From Flavobacterium sp. (GTDB lineage: Bacteria; Bacteroidota; Bacteroidia; Flavobacteriales; Flavobacteriaceae): 12,672 nt of DNA. The notes under the pieces are model-generated. The model searched no databases. It was not told where the DNA came from and saw nothing but the letters and a program-made list of their open reading frames with translations. The stretch spans positions 1 to 12,672 of the forward strand of contig JASLDM010000113.1 in NCBI GenBank assembly GCA_030151565.1. The letters run 5' to 3'. Shown piece by piece: positions 6,341-12,672 of the stretch. Position 1 is the stretch's first letter, and the number at the start of each line of letters is the position of its first letter. The position numbers were made by a program, and so were the translations under genes.

Positions 6341-7219
6341 ATGACGAAACCCAGAATCGCATTAATCATTGGAATTCTATGTATTTCCATTTTTCCTGTT
6401 CTTGTACGTTTAAATTTGACTCCTGGATTGATCTCTGCATTTTACAGAATGTTGATAGCAGCTGTATTGGTCGTTCCGTATGCGTTGTTTACAAAGCAAT
6501 TAAAGGTGTATTCGCCTAAGACCATGCTTTTGCTTGCTCTTTGTGGCGTTTTATTTGGATCTGACGTGGCTGTGTGGAATATTGCTATTCAAACGTCTAC
6601 AGCAACTCAGGCAACTTTATTGACTAATTTGGCTCCGGTTTGGGTAGGTGTAGGGAGTTATTTTTTTCTCACAAATAAGCCGAGTCGAAATTTTTGGATA
6701 GGGACTGTTTTTGCGCTTATAGGGATGGTTGTTTTGGTTGGTGTCGACGTTTTTTTAGATCTTAATTTTGATCAATCCTTCTTGTTTGGTATTTTATCTG
6801 GTATTTTTTATGCTGCTTATATATTGTTAAGCAAAAGAGTATTGGACGAAGTGCCTGTTATACCTTTTATGTCTTACAGTTTATTGATGTCTTCCTTGTT
6901 TTTGGGAGTTTTAAATTTCGGAATGGGATCAGAGTTCTTTGGTTTTTCCAATGAAGGATGGCTTGTTTTAGTGATTCAAGGAGTTGTATGTCAGCTTTTG
7001 GCATGGTTGCTTTTGAGCTATGCTACACAGCATATGCGTGCAACACGAGTTTCGTTGAGTCTTTTGAGTCAGGCATTGTTGGCGGCATTATTGGCGTGGA
7101 TGTTTTTGGACGAGGATATTTCTATGAAAATGATTAGTGGTGGGCTTATTATTTTGTTTGGGATTGGCATCACTTTTATTGATAAACCTTTGTCGATTTC
7201 GATGTTTTCAAAAAAATAA
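6341..7219 (+). CDS. EamA-family (drug/metabolite transporter superfamily) permease
   Basis: The 292-residue protein is almost entirely hydrophobic, with about ten predicted membrane segments arranged as two EamA repeats. The first repeat contains R-M-L-I-A-A and A-I-Q-T-S-T-A-T-Q-A-T-L-L-T-N-L-A-P-V-W. The second begins near F-G-I-L-S-G-I-F-Y-A-A-Y and includes the matching S-L-L-S-Q-A-L-L-A-A-L-L-A-W with E-D near the end. Members export or exchange metabolites such as amino acids or nucleotides across the inner membrane; the substrate cannot be told from sequence. A GTG at 6308 would add 11 residues, but a good -7 promoter box lies within that extension and an A-rich tract precedes the ATG at 6341, so I prefer the ATG. 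The gene diverges from the B12 operon and looks monocistronic. Confidence 0.88.
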   Translation: MTKPRIALIIGILCISIFPVLVRLNLTPGLISAFYRMLIAAVLVVPYALFTKQLKVYSPKTMLLLALCGVLFGSDVAVWNIAIQTSTATQATLLTNLAPVWVGVGSYFFLTNKPSRNFWIGTVFALIGMVVLVGVDVFLDLNFDQSFLFGILSGIFYAAYILLSKRVLDEVPVIPFMSYSLLMSSLFLGVLNFGMGSEFFGFSNEGWLVLVIQGVVCQLLAWLLLSYATQHMRATRVSLSLLSQALLAALLAWMFLDEDISMKMISGGLIILFGIGITFIDKPLSISMFSKK

Positions 7220-7221
7220 AA

Positions 7222-7237
7222 TTTCTAAACTTAGAAA
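7222..7237. repeat. 16-bp palindrome before the CNNM gene
   Basis: TTTCTAA-AC-TTAGAAA is a palindrome with perfect 7-bp arms. It lies immediately after the transporter stop and 5 bp before the -7 box of the next gene, covering roughly the -20 to -33 zone. It could be an operator for a dimeric regulator or a weak terminator for the gene before it. The sequence does not decide between these. Confidence 0.4.
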
Positions 7238-7242
7238 CTTTA

Positions 7243-7250
7243 TATATTTG
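7243..7250 (+). promoter_or_regulatory. -7 box for the CNNM-type gene
   Basis: TATATTTG is an exact TAnnTTTG match 48 nt before the ATG at 7299. The predicted leader contains a small hairpin (TTCTCT 7257-7262 with AGAGAA 7273-7278) and an AT-rich run up to the start. No Shine-Dalgarno sequence is present, as usual in Bacteroidota. Confidence 0.6.
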
Positions 7251-7298
7251 TATAAATTCTCTCTTGCTGAATAGAGAAAATTAATATTTAAAATTATT

Positions 7299-8375
7299 AT
7301 GACCCTGCTGTTTGTCTATTTATTTGCTGCCTTATTTATATCATTCTTATGTTCTGTATTAGAAGCGGTATTGTTAACTGTTCCAGTAGCTTACTTAAAC
7401 GTAAAGGAGGAAGAGGGAGAGAAATCGGCTACTTTGTTTTTGAAACATAAAGAGAATATCGATCGACCACTTTCGGCTATTTTAACGTTAAACACTATAG
7501 CTCATACAATTGGAGCTGCAGGTGTGGGAGCTCAAGCAACACAGGTTTTTGGGGAAGCATATTTTGGATATGTTTCTGCGGTATTAACTGTTTTGATTTT
7601 GATTTTCTCAGAGATTATACCTAAAAGTATAGGAGCTAATTATTGGAGAAATATTGCAATGCCATCAGCAGTGTTGATACAGTTTATGATTATAGTAACT
7701 TTTCCTTTTGTAATTGTATCTGAATATATTACCAAGTTGTTTTCTAATAAAACGAAAGAGAATACGGTAAGTAGAGAAGAACTATCTGTAATGGCAAGTA
7801 TAGGTTTAGATGAAGGTGTTTTTCAAGAAAATGAGAACCGTATCATTCAGAATCTAATCAAATTAAAGATGTTGAAAACTTTCGAAATTATGACTCCTCG
7901 TGTGGTTGTAGTTGTGGCTAATGAAGATATGACTTTGGAAGAATTTATGCAAAAGAAAGAGTTTTTGCATTTTTCAAGAATCCCTGTTTTCTCAGAAAAT
8001 AAAGATAATATCACAGGATATGTGTTGCGCTCTGCAGTATTTGAGTTTTTAGCTATGGATGATGAGAATCAAAAGATAAAGCTAAAAAAGATTAAAAGAG
8101 AGATTATAGCTGTGCATAGTTTAAAACCGGCTTTTGAAGTTTGGGATTTTCTTTTAGAGAAAAAAGAACATATGGCGTTGGTTGTAGATGAATATGGAGG
8201 TATGGATGGAATTATAACGATGGAGGATATTATAGAAAGTTTAATTGGGTTGGAGATTGTCGATGAAAAAGATAGTGTAATCGATATGCAACAATTGGCT
8301 AAAGATCGTTGGGAACAGCGAAAATTAAAGCATAGGTTTTTGAATGAAGATGAAGACCTACCCCAAGAAGATTAA
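7299..8375 (+). CDS. CNNM-type DUF21/CBS-pair membrane protein, probable Mg2+/divalent cation transporter
   Basis: The 358-residue protein has an N-terminal DUF21 (CNNM) membrane domain (about 1-150). It includes L-T-L-N-T-I-A-H-T-I-G-A (62-73) and S-E-I-I-P-K-S-I-G-A (104-113). A helical linker follows (V-S-R-E-E-L, G-V-F-Q-E-N-E-N-R-I-I), then two CBS motifs: the first opens with E-I-M-T-P-R (196-201), the second has V-V-D-E-Y-G-G-M-D-G (295-304) and M-E-D-I-I-E. The protein ends about 45 residues after the second CBS motif, so the CorC/HlyC C-terminal domain of longer relatives is absent. Structurally studied members of the family transport Mg2+ with CBS domains sensing nucleotide. Hemolysin annotations for this family are historical. 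It stands alone, with its stop abutting the stop of the convergent DUF456 gene. Confidence 0.9.
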   Translation: MTLLFVYLFAALFISFLCSVLEAVLLTVPVAYLNVKEEEGEKSATLFLKHKENIDRPLSAILTLNTIAHTIGAAGVGAQATQVFGEAYFGYVSAVLTVLILIFSEIIPKSIGANYWRNIAMPSAVLIQFMIIVTFPFVIVSEYITKLFSNKTKENTVSREELSVMASIGLDEGVFQENENRIIQNLIKLKMLKTFEIMTPRVVVVVANEDMTLEEFMQKKEFLHFSRIPVFSENKDNITGYVLRSAVFEFLAMDDENQKIKLKKIKREIIAVHSLKPAFEVWDFLLEKKEHMALVVDEYGGMDGIITMEDIIESLIGLEIVDEKDSVIDMQQLAKDRWEQRKLKHRFLNEDEDLPQED

Positions 8376-8876
8376 TTAAAACCAAATATTTCTATTAACC
8401 CAAGTTTGTTGGATTAAGAATCCTAAAAAGGAAACAGCAACAATAAATTTGAGTAAGGTAGAAGCAAAAAATCCGGCGAGGGAGCCACTAGCAGCTTTTA
8501 AAGCTCGCTTATGATCGTTTAAATCGAAAAGAAGTTCACCAATAAAAGCACCGATAAACGGACCAATAATAAATCCAAAAGGAATCGGAGCAAATATACC
8601 AACGATTAGCCCAATGTTTGTTCCCCATATTCCATAACGAGTTCCTCCAAATCGCTTGGTGCCTTGTGCGGGAATTAAGTAGTCTAAAATACTGATTATT
8701 AGGGTGATTATTAGCGTTGTTCCCAGTGCCCAATAATTCATGTTTACATCCTTTATCAAGTAGAAGCAAAGTAAGCCTATCCAGCTTATTGGTAATCCAG
8801 GTAATACGGGTAATAGACTACCAGCAATACCAACAAGAATTAAAATGAAGCTCAAAATCAACAGTATATAATCCAT
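8376..8876 (-). CDS. DUF456 small integral membrane protein
   Basis: The 166-residue protein is mostly hydrophobic, with about four to five membrane segments. It carries the features of the DUF456 family: L-P-V-L-P-G-L-P (22-29), the loop Q-G-T-K-R-F-G-G-T-R-Y-G-I-W-G (71-85) and glycine-zipper helices (G-F-I-I-G-P-F-I-G-A-F-I-G, 101-113). The biological role of the family is not known to me. The ATG at 8876 begins the first membrane helix with no signal peptide. Its stop directly abuts the stop of the convergent CNNM gene with no base between them, and it diverges from the lipoprotein gene at 8927 across a 50-bp gap. Confidence 0.85.
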   Translation of the reverse strand: MDYILLILSFILILVGIAGSLLPVLPGLPISWIGLLCFYLIKDVNMNYWALGTTLIITLIISILDYLIPAQGTKRFGGTRYGIWGTNIGLIVGIFAPIPFGFIIGPFIGAFIGELLFDLNDHKRALKAASGSLAGFFASTLLKFIVAVSFLGFLIQQTWVNRNIWF

Positions 8877-8890
8877 CTTTTATTTTTTTG

Positions 8891-8898
8891 TACTTTTG
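8891..8898 (+). promoter_or_regulatory. -7 box for the TonB-C-like lipoprotein gene
   Basis: TACTTTTG matches TAnnTTTG 28 nt before the ATG at 8927, in the 50-bp divergent gap. The surrounding tract is T-rich upstream and A/T-rich downstream. The opposite strand has only a near match (TACATTTA), so the promoter of the DUF456 gene is not resolved. Confidence 0.55.
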
Positions 8899-8926
8899 AA
8901 AAATAAATGTACGATTTTTATTAACT

Positions 8927-9406
8927 ATGAAGAAATACGGACTGACACTCTTTTTCGTTTTTTTATTGTTTGCTTGTCAAAATAAGCAGCAACCAGCAGT
9001 GGATGAAGAGATGTTGTTAAAGCAAGCTTTGGACAAGATAGATTGGACAAAAGTTGATGCCTATCCGAGTGTAGATCGCTGTGATTCATTGTTGAGTGAA
9101 GCAGATCGGAAGCAATGTTTTTTTGAATTTATTAGTAGTAATTTACAAGAACGCCTTCATTTAGATACTTTAGTGGGGGTGTATCCAAAAATAGATACGC
9201 TTCAAGTTTTAGTAACTATTTTTCCTGATGCAAAAATTAGTTTTGAGCCTTATCAATTATCCGACAGTTTAACCTTTGAAAGTAAAGAAATCGATAGTAT
9301 TCTACAACTTCGATTGGAAGACTTTCCGCAGATTAACCCTGCATTAAAACGAGGGATTCCCGTTAAAACCCAATTTGTATTACCGATTATTTTAAAAGTA
9401 GATTAG
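8927..9406 (+). CDS. Small lipoprotein with TonB C-terminal-like domain
   Basis: The 159-residue protein has a lipoprotein signal ending at Cys17 (L-L-F-A-C). The residues after Cys (Q-N-K-Q-Q) lack the acidic surface-export signal of the operon lipoproteins, so it probably stays on the periplasmic side. Residues about 46-159 resemble the C-terminal domain of Flavobacteriia TonB proteins. There is a Y-P-S-V-D-R-C (46-52) followed by K-Q-C (62-64), comparable to the F-P-x-C...C pair that opens many of those domains. The end, P-A-L-K-R-G-I-P-V-K (138-147) then Q-F-V-L-P-I-I-L-K-V, matches the TonB-C closing strand. The N-terminal membrane anchor and Pro-rich linker of a true TonB are missing. 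Function is unknown to me. It could be a periplasmic adaptor or regulator for outer-membrane receptors, or simply a divergent fold relative. Neighbouring genes do not help. Confidence 0.8.
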   Translation: MKKYGLTLFFVFLLFACQNKQQPAVDEEMLLKQALDKIDWTKVDAYPSVDRCDSLLSEADRKQCFFEFISSNLQERLHLDTLVGVYPKIDTLQVLVTIFPDAKISFEPYQLSDSLTFESKEIDSILQLRLEDFPQINPALKRGIPVKTQFVLPIILKVD

Positions 9407-9425
9407 ACTTTGTTTAATTGATTTA

Positions 9426-10364
9426 CTAGTGTTTCCACTTGAAACGCAAAACAAAAATACTTCCAATGCTTACCGGAAACACAATGTTTAAAAGCCAAAT
9501 TAACGTGGCAACAAGTGCTACAATCCATTGGTTAACACCCAGTATGGAGAATATGTAAATTGCGATACTTCCTTTTACAGCAAATTCTAAAAATTGAAAA
9601 TTAGGAATTGATGAGGCTAGTAAATAGATTGCAGATATTGCAAAAAGCAATTCCCAATAAGGTAAGTCAACGCCAAATAGACGATAAAGAATAATGTATT
9701 GATGGGTAAAAACTAGGTAACGGCATAGAGCAAAAAACATGTTTTTACGATGTACTTTTTTAGGAATAAGTTGTAGTTGCTCCCAAACCCAGCGTAAAGA
9801 ATAGCCTTTTATTGTTCTGTTTCTAAAGCTCATTACAACGACTAAAATAGTTAGAATGGCTAAAAAGACATATGCTAAAATATGATTAGGAACAATTGGG
9901 AAGTATTGATTTAAGAAAGTGACTCCCATTAAGCCAAAAAGGATTGCATAGAGGACTTGAACTCCATTGCATATCATATTTAGAAAAATAACCTTACTGG
10001 TTTGACTCTTGTCAAAATAGAGTGCTTTTCCTGCGTATTCTCCAACTCCAGCAGGTGTGAAAATGCCTAATGTTAATGCGGTTAAAACTTGCTGTGTTGA
10101 TTCCCATAAACTGATTGGGCGAATTAGTGAGCCTAAATTTTTCCACTTTAGAATTTCAAAGAATCGATTGGCTAGGGTTAGAATAAACAATGTTATCAAA
10201 GTTCCCCAATGTTCTTTTTGAACAGCGATTTCCATAAGCAATGGAATGTTTAACGAAGTGTCGCTAGAAAGTTGGTGGTAAATGAAATAAAAAGCACCGC
10301 TTACAACTACTATTTTAATTAGAAGTACGAGGAATTGCTTAGCTTTGTTAGATAAAATTTTCAT
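9426..10364 (-). CDS. Flippase-like LPG synthase TM-type membrane protein
   Basis: The 312-residue protein has about eight membrane segments and fits the lysylphosphatidylglycerol synthase transmembrane / UPF0104 family. Recognisable marks are N-R-F-F-E-I-L-K-W (66-74), the glycine-rich T-P-A-G-V-G-E-Y-A-G-K (103-113) and the late repeat F-L-E-F-A-V-K-G (258-265). It lacks the catalytic cytosolic domain of MprF, so lipid or isoprenoid-linked substrate movement across the inner membrane is the usual guess; the actual substrate is not known. A weak -7-like TAAATTG lies just before the start codon on the minus strand. It converges with the lipoprotein gene across 19 bp that hold no terminator hairpin, and diverges from ruvC across 60 bp. 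Confidence 0.85.
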   Translation of the reverse strand: MKILSNKAKQFLVLLIKIVVVSGAFYFIYHQLSSDTSLNIPLLMEIAVQKEHWGTLITLFILTLANRFFEILKWKNLGSLIRPISLWESTQQVLTALTLGIFTPAGVGEYAGKALYFDKSQTSKVIFLNMICNGVQVLYAILFGLMGVTFLNQYFPIVPNHILAYVFLAILTILVVVMSFRNRTIKGYSLRWVWEQLQLIPKKVHRKNMFFALCRYLVFTHQYIILYRLFGVDLPYWELLFAISAIYLLASSIPNFQFLEFAVKGSIAIYIFSILGVNQWIVALVATLIWLLNIVFPVSIGSIFVLRFKWKH

Positions 10365-10424
10365 CGTTGCAATTTAAGGTAATAAATCGATTCTTGTAGC
10401 GATTCTCATTTAAAAATAGGAAGA
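10365..10424. promoter_or_regulatory. Divergent intergenic region between flippase-like gene and ruvC
   Basis: The 60-bp gap must carry both promoters. On the minus strand TAAATTG lies near the flippase-like start as a weak -7 candidate. On the plus strand no good TAnnTTTG box is visible for ruvC. CGATTCT occurs twice (10388-10394 and 10400-10406) with starts 12 bp apart, which could be chance or a binding site. Confidence 0.3.
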
Positions 10425-10979
10425 TTGACAGTAGAACGTATCATATTAGGGATTGATCCAGGAACTACCATTATGGGGTTTGGGCTGATAAAAGTTGTAA
10501 ATAAGAAGATGGAGTTTATGCAGTTAAATGAACTTCAGTTGTCTAAATATGATGATCATTATACGAAGTTAAGACGTATTTTTGAACGTACTATTGAGTT
10601 AATCGAAACACATCATCCAGATGAGATAGCGATTGAAGCTCCGTTTTTTGGAAAAAATGTTCAGTCGATGTTGAAATTAGGTCGTGCGCAAGGAGTGGCT
10701 ATGGCTGCTGGTTTATCTCGTGATATTCCAATCACGGAATATGAGCCAAAGAAAATTAAAATGGCAATTACGGGAAATGGTAATGCGAGTAAAGAGCAAG
10801 TGGCTAAAATGCTTCAACAATTATTAGGGTTTAAAGAACTGCCTAAGAACTTAGATAGTACGGATGGATTGGCAGCGGCAGTTTGTCATTTTTTTAATTC
10901 TGGAAAAATAGTTGCAGGTAAAAGCTATACTGGTTGGGATGCTTTTGTTAAACAAAATCAAGACCGAGTTAAAAAGTAA
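10425..10979 (+). CDS. ruvC: RuvC Holliday junction resolvase
   Basis: The 184-residue protein is a RuvC endonuclease that cuts Holliday junctions together with RuvAB in recombination and repair. All four acidic catalytic positions are visible: D11 in G-I-D-P-G, E71 in I-A-I-E-A-P, and D144 and D147 in N-L-D-S-T-D-G-L-A-A-A. The start is a TTG at 10425. The first internal ATG falls after D11 and cannot be used, no ATG or GTG lies upstream in frame before the stop at 10383, and the TTG gives the family's usual N-terminus (T-x-E-R-I-I-L-G-I-D). An AGGAAG run (10418-10423) ends one base before it, too close for a standard Shine-Dalgarno. Its stop overlaps the hemW start by one base (TAATG), so both are probably co-transcribed and translationally coupled. 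Confidence 0.95.
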   Translation: MTVERIILGIDPGTTIMGFGLIKVVNKKMEFMQLNELQLSKYDDHYTKLRRIFERTIELIETHHPDEIAIEAPFFGKNVQSMLKLGRAQGVAMAAGLSRDIPITEYEPKKIKMAITGNGNASKEQVAKMLQQLLGFKELPKNLDSTDGLAAAVCHFFNSGKIVAGKSYTGWDAFVKQNQDRVKK

Positions 10980-12112
10980 TGGCAGGTATCTATATTCACA
11001 TTCCCTTTTGCAAGCAAGCTTGTCACTATTGTGACTTTCACTTTTCTACTTCCTTAAAGAAGAAAGAAGAGATGTTGCAAAGTTTGAAACAGGAGTTAGT
11101 ACTTCGAAAAGAGGAATTACACAATGAGGTGGTAGAAACCATTTACTTTGGAGGAGGAACCCCAAGTATTTTGGAGGTAGATGAAATAAACGATTTGATA
11201 CAAGCCGTTTATAACTTGTTTCCCGTTTCAGATAATCCCGAAATAACATTAGAGGCAAATCCTGACGATTTAGACTATACTACAATTCACAAGTTGGCAG
11301 CGTCTAAAGTAAATCGCTTAAGCATCGGAATTCAGTCTTTTGGAGAAGAAGACCTGAAAATGATGAATCGTGCACACAATTCTTCAGAGGCTATAAGCTG
11401 TTTAGAAGAAGCAGTTAAGCATTTTGACAATATTTCTATTGATCTTATCTATGGTATTCCTAATATGAGCAATGAACGTTGGTTGGCTAATGTTCAGCGT
11501 ATTCTTGATTTGGGAATTCCACATATTTCTTGTTATGCGTTGACAGTTGAGGAACGTACAGCATTGAATAAATTAATCAAAAAAGGTGTAATTCCAAGTC
11601 CGAAAGAAGAAGTAGCACATAATCACTTTATGTTGCTAATTGAGACGTTGCGCAAGAATGGCTATATTCATTATGAACTATCCAATTTTGCTAAGCCAGG
11701 GTATTATTCAAAGAATAACTCTGCTTATTGGTTAGGTAAAAAGTATTTAGGGATAGGACCGTCTGCTCATAGTTTTGACGGTGTACACCGCAGTTGGAAT
11801 ATCGCTAACAATCCGTTGTACATAAAAGATATTCAATCAGGAAAACTTCCTTTAGAGGTTGAAGAGTTGTCTCTTTCTGATCGCTATAATGAGTATATTA
11901 TGACAGGATTACGCACGATATGGGGGGTTGACGTTAACCGCGTTCACCGTGATTTCGGTCAAGATTTCTATGATTACCTAATTCAAGAATCAGCTTCTTT
12001 TATTACAGATGGCCTAATGCATCGCGAGGGAGATGTGCTGACGATTACTGATAAAGGAAAATTTTTAAGTGATGGTATCGCATCTGATTTATTTTGGTTA
12101 GATTTGAAATAA
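10979..12112 (+). CDS. hemW: HemW-type radical SAM heme chaperone
   Basis: The 377-residue protein begins with the radical-SAM cluster motif C11-x3-C15-x2-C18 followed by D-F. The absence of the fourth Cys found in HemN coproporphyrinogen dehydrogenase (C-x3-C-x2-C-x-C) marks it as the HemW branch, which binds heme and delivers it to respiratory proteins rather than oxidising coproporphyrinogen. Further conserved parts are G-G-G-T-P (58-62), E-A-N-P-D-D-L (92-98), S-I-G-I-Q-S-F (115-121), D-L-I-Y-G-I-P (155-161) and a HemN_C-type tail with E-Y-I-M-T-G-L-R-T. Older annotation often calls such proteins oxygen-independent coproporphyrinogen III oxidase. The gene overlaps the ruvC stop by one base and is followed after 4 nt by a cyclase-family gene, consistent with one transcript. 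Length is typical and no damage is seen. Confidence 0.93.
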   Translation: MAGIYIHIPFCKQACHYCDFHFSTSLKKKEEMLQSLKQELVLRKEELHNEVVETIYFGGGTPSILEVDEINDLIQAVYNLFPVSDNPEITLEANPDDLDYTTIHKLAASKVNRLSIGIQSFGEEDLKMMNRAHNSSEAISCLEEAVKHFDNISIDLIYGIPNMSNERWLANVQRILDLGIPHISCYALTVEERTALNKLIKKGVIPSPKEEVAHNHFMLLIETLRKNGYIHYELSNFAKPGYYSKNNSAYWLGKKYLGIGPSAHSFDGVHRSWNIANNPLYIKDIQSGKLPLEVEELSLSDRYNEYIMTGLRTIWGVDVNRVHRDFGQDFYDYLIQESASFITDGLMHREGDVLTITDKGKFLSDGIASDLFWLDLK

Positions 12113-12116
12113 AACC

Positions 12117-12672
12117 GTGATAGCAAGTATAACCTTATCCGATTGTGTGTATCAAATTGACTTATCGCAGCCAATAGATATATCTATTCCCCTTGTTAAT
12201 ACCGATAGCAATCCAATTGCGTGGTATTTAGATAAACCTGATATTTCTCCAGTTGAAATGGGAGATTGGATCGGAAAGGTGAGTGAAGGGAAGTCGTCTA
12301 CTAATTTTAATAATATTACTTTTAATCCTCACGCACACGGTACGCATACAGAATGTTTGGGGCATATCACAAAAGATTTTTATAGCGTAAACGACAGTTT
12401 AAAGGAGTTTTGGTTTTTAGGACAATTAATCACGATTCAACCTGAATTACAAGCAAACGATGATTTAATGATTACGTTGGACCAGGTAAAAAAAGTCTGG
12501 GTTGATAAAGGTCAGAAAGCTGTTGTTTTTCGAACATTGCCCAATTCAAAAGCGAAAAAATCGGCGAAATATTCACATACAAATCCGCCTTACTTATCGT
12601 GGGAAGTTTGTGTTTTTTTAAGAGCGAAAGGTGTAGATCATTTATTAATTGATTTGCCAAGTGTGGACAAGG
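12117..12672 (+). CDS. Cyclase-family (kynurenine formamidase-like) metal hydrolase, 3' end outside window
   Basis: An open frame begins with GTG at 12117, four bases after the hemW stop, and runs unbroken to the right edge (185 codons). It carries the family metal-binding signature H74-G-T-H-T-E-C-L-G-H83, in which Glu79 stands where many members have Asp. Later segments V-V-F-R-T-L-P-N (136-143), N-P-P-Y-L-S (156-161) and L-L-I-D-L-P-S-V-D (177-185) also fit the family. Relatives hydrolyse N-formylkynurenine or related cyclic amides, or have no known substrate; the real substrate here cannot be told. No signal peptide is visible, so it is probably cytoplasmic. No ATG precedes residue 48, so GTG is the likely start. 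The tight spacing suggests co-transcription with ruvC and hemW. The gene is cut by the window end and not otherwise damaged. Confidence 0.88.
   Translation, partial: MIASITLSDCVYQIDLSQPIDISIPLVNTDSNPIAWYLDKPDISPVEMGDWIGKVSEGKSSTNFNNITFNPHAHGTHTECLGHITKDFYSVNDSLKEFWFLGQLITIQPELQANDDLMITLDQVKKVWVDKGQKAVVFRTLPNSKAKKSAKYSHTNPPYLSWEVCVFLRAKGVDHLLIDLPSVDK

Noticed and set aside
9407..9425. A terminator between the convergent lipoprotein and flippase-like genes
   Set aside because: The 19 bases contain no inverted repeat long enough to form a stable stem.
12472..12660. Minus-strand open frame of 62 codons at the right edge
   Set aside because: It is the antisense shadow of the cyclase-family gene, whose metal-binding and C-terminal motifs are clear on the plus strand.

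Overview
The window looks like chromosomal DNA from a member of the Bacteroidota, most likely Flavobacteriaceae. Supporting signs are the low G+C content, the near absence of Shine-Dalgarno sequences with A-rich start contexts, promoter -7 boxes of the TAnnTTTG type, surface lipoproteins whose mature ends read C-S-S-D-D, C-T-S-D-D or C-R-K-D-E, and a Bacteroidota-type BtuB/BtuG pair. The genus cannot be fixed from the sequence alone.

Region 1 (1-606) has no convincing gene. It holds a cluster of short inverted and direct repeats (108-206), an open but start-poor frame (44-235) that may be a gene remnant, and a strong terminator (551-590) that closes the operon to its right.

Region 2 (607-6202, minus strand) is a cobalamin uptake operon. 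Reading from the right it has a TAnnTTTG promoter, a cobalamin riboswitch with recognisable core elements and a candidate kissing hairpin, a long leader, and four genes: btuB (TonB-dependent receptor), btuG (surface beta-propeller corrinoid-binding lipoprotein), a surface lipoprotein with an EF-hand-like loop, and a surface lipoprotein combining a PKD-like segment with a DUF4465-type domain. The genes are tightly packed (4-nt overlap, 6-nt gap, 1-nt overlap). The layout implies one B12-repressed transcript making an outer-membrane transporter, its substrate-capturing lid and two further surface proteins. No periplasmic or inner-membrane partners (BtuF, BtuC, BtuD) are present.

Region 3 (6203-10424) has mostly unlinked housekeeping or membrane genes on both strands: an EamA-family transporter, a CNNM-type DUF21/CBS protein, a DUF456 membrane protein, a small lipoprotein whose C-terminal part resembles the TonB C-terminal domain, and a flippase-like (LPG synthase TM type) membrane protein.

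Region 4 (10425-12672, plus strand) is a tight cluster: ruvC (TTG start), hemW (1-nt overlap) and a metal-dependent cyclase/arylformamidase-like gene that runs off the right edge.

The most interesting part is the B12 operon: its two accessory surface lipoproteins, and a riboswitch that must act about 90 nt upstream of the start codon without an obvious terminator or Shine-Dalgarno site. The TonB-C-like lipoprotein is a second point of interest.
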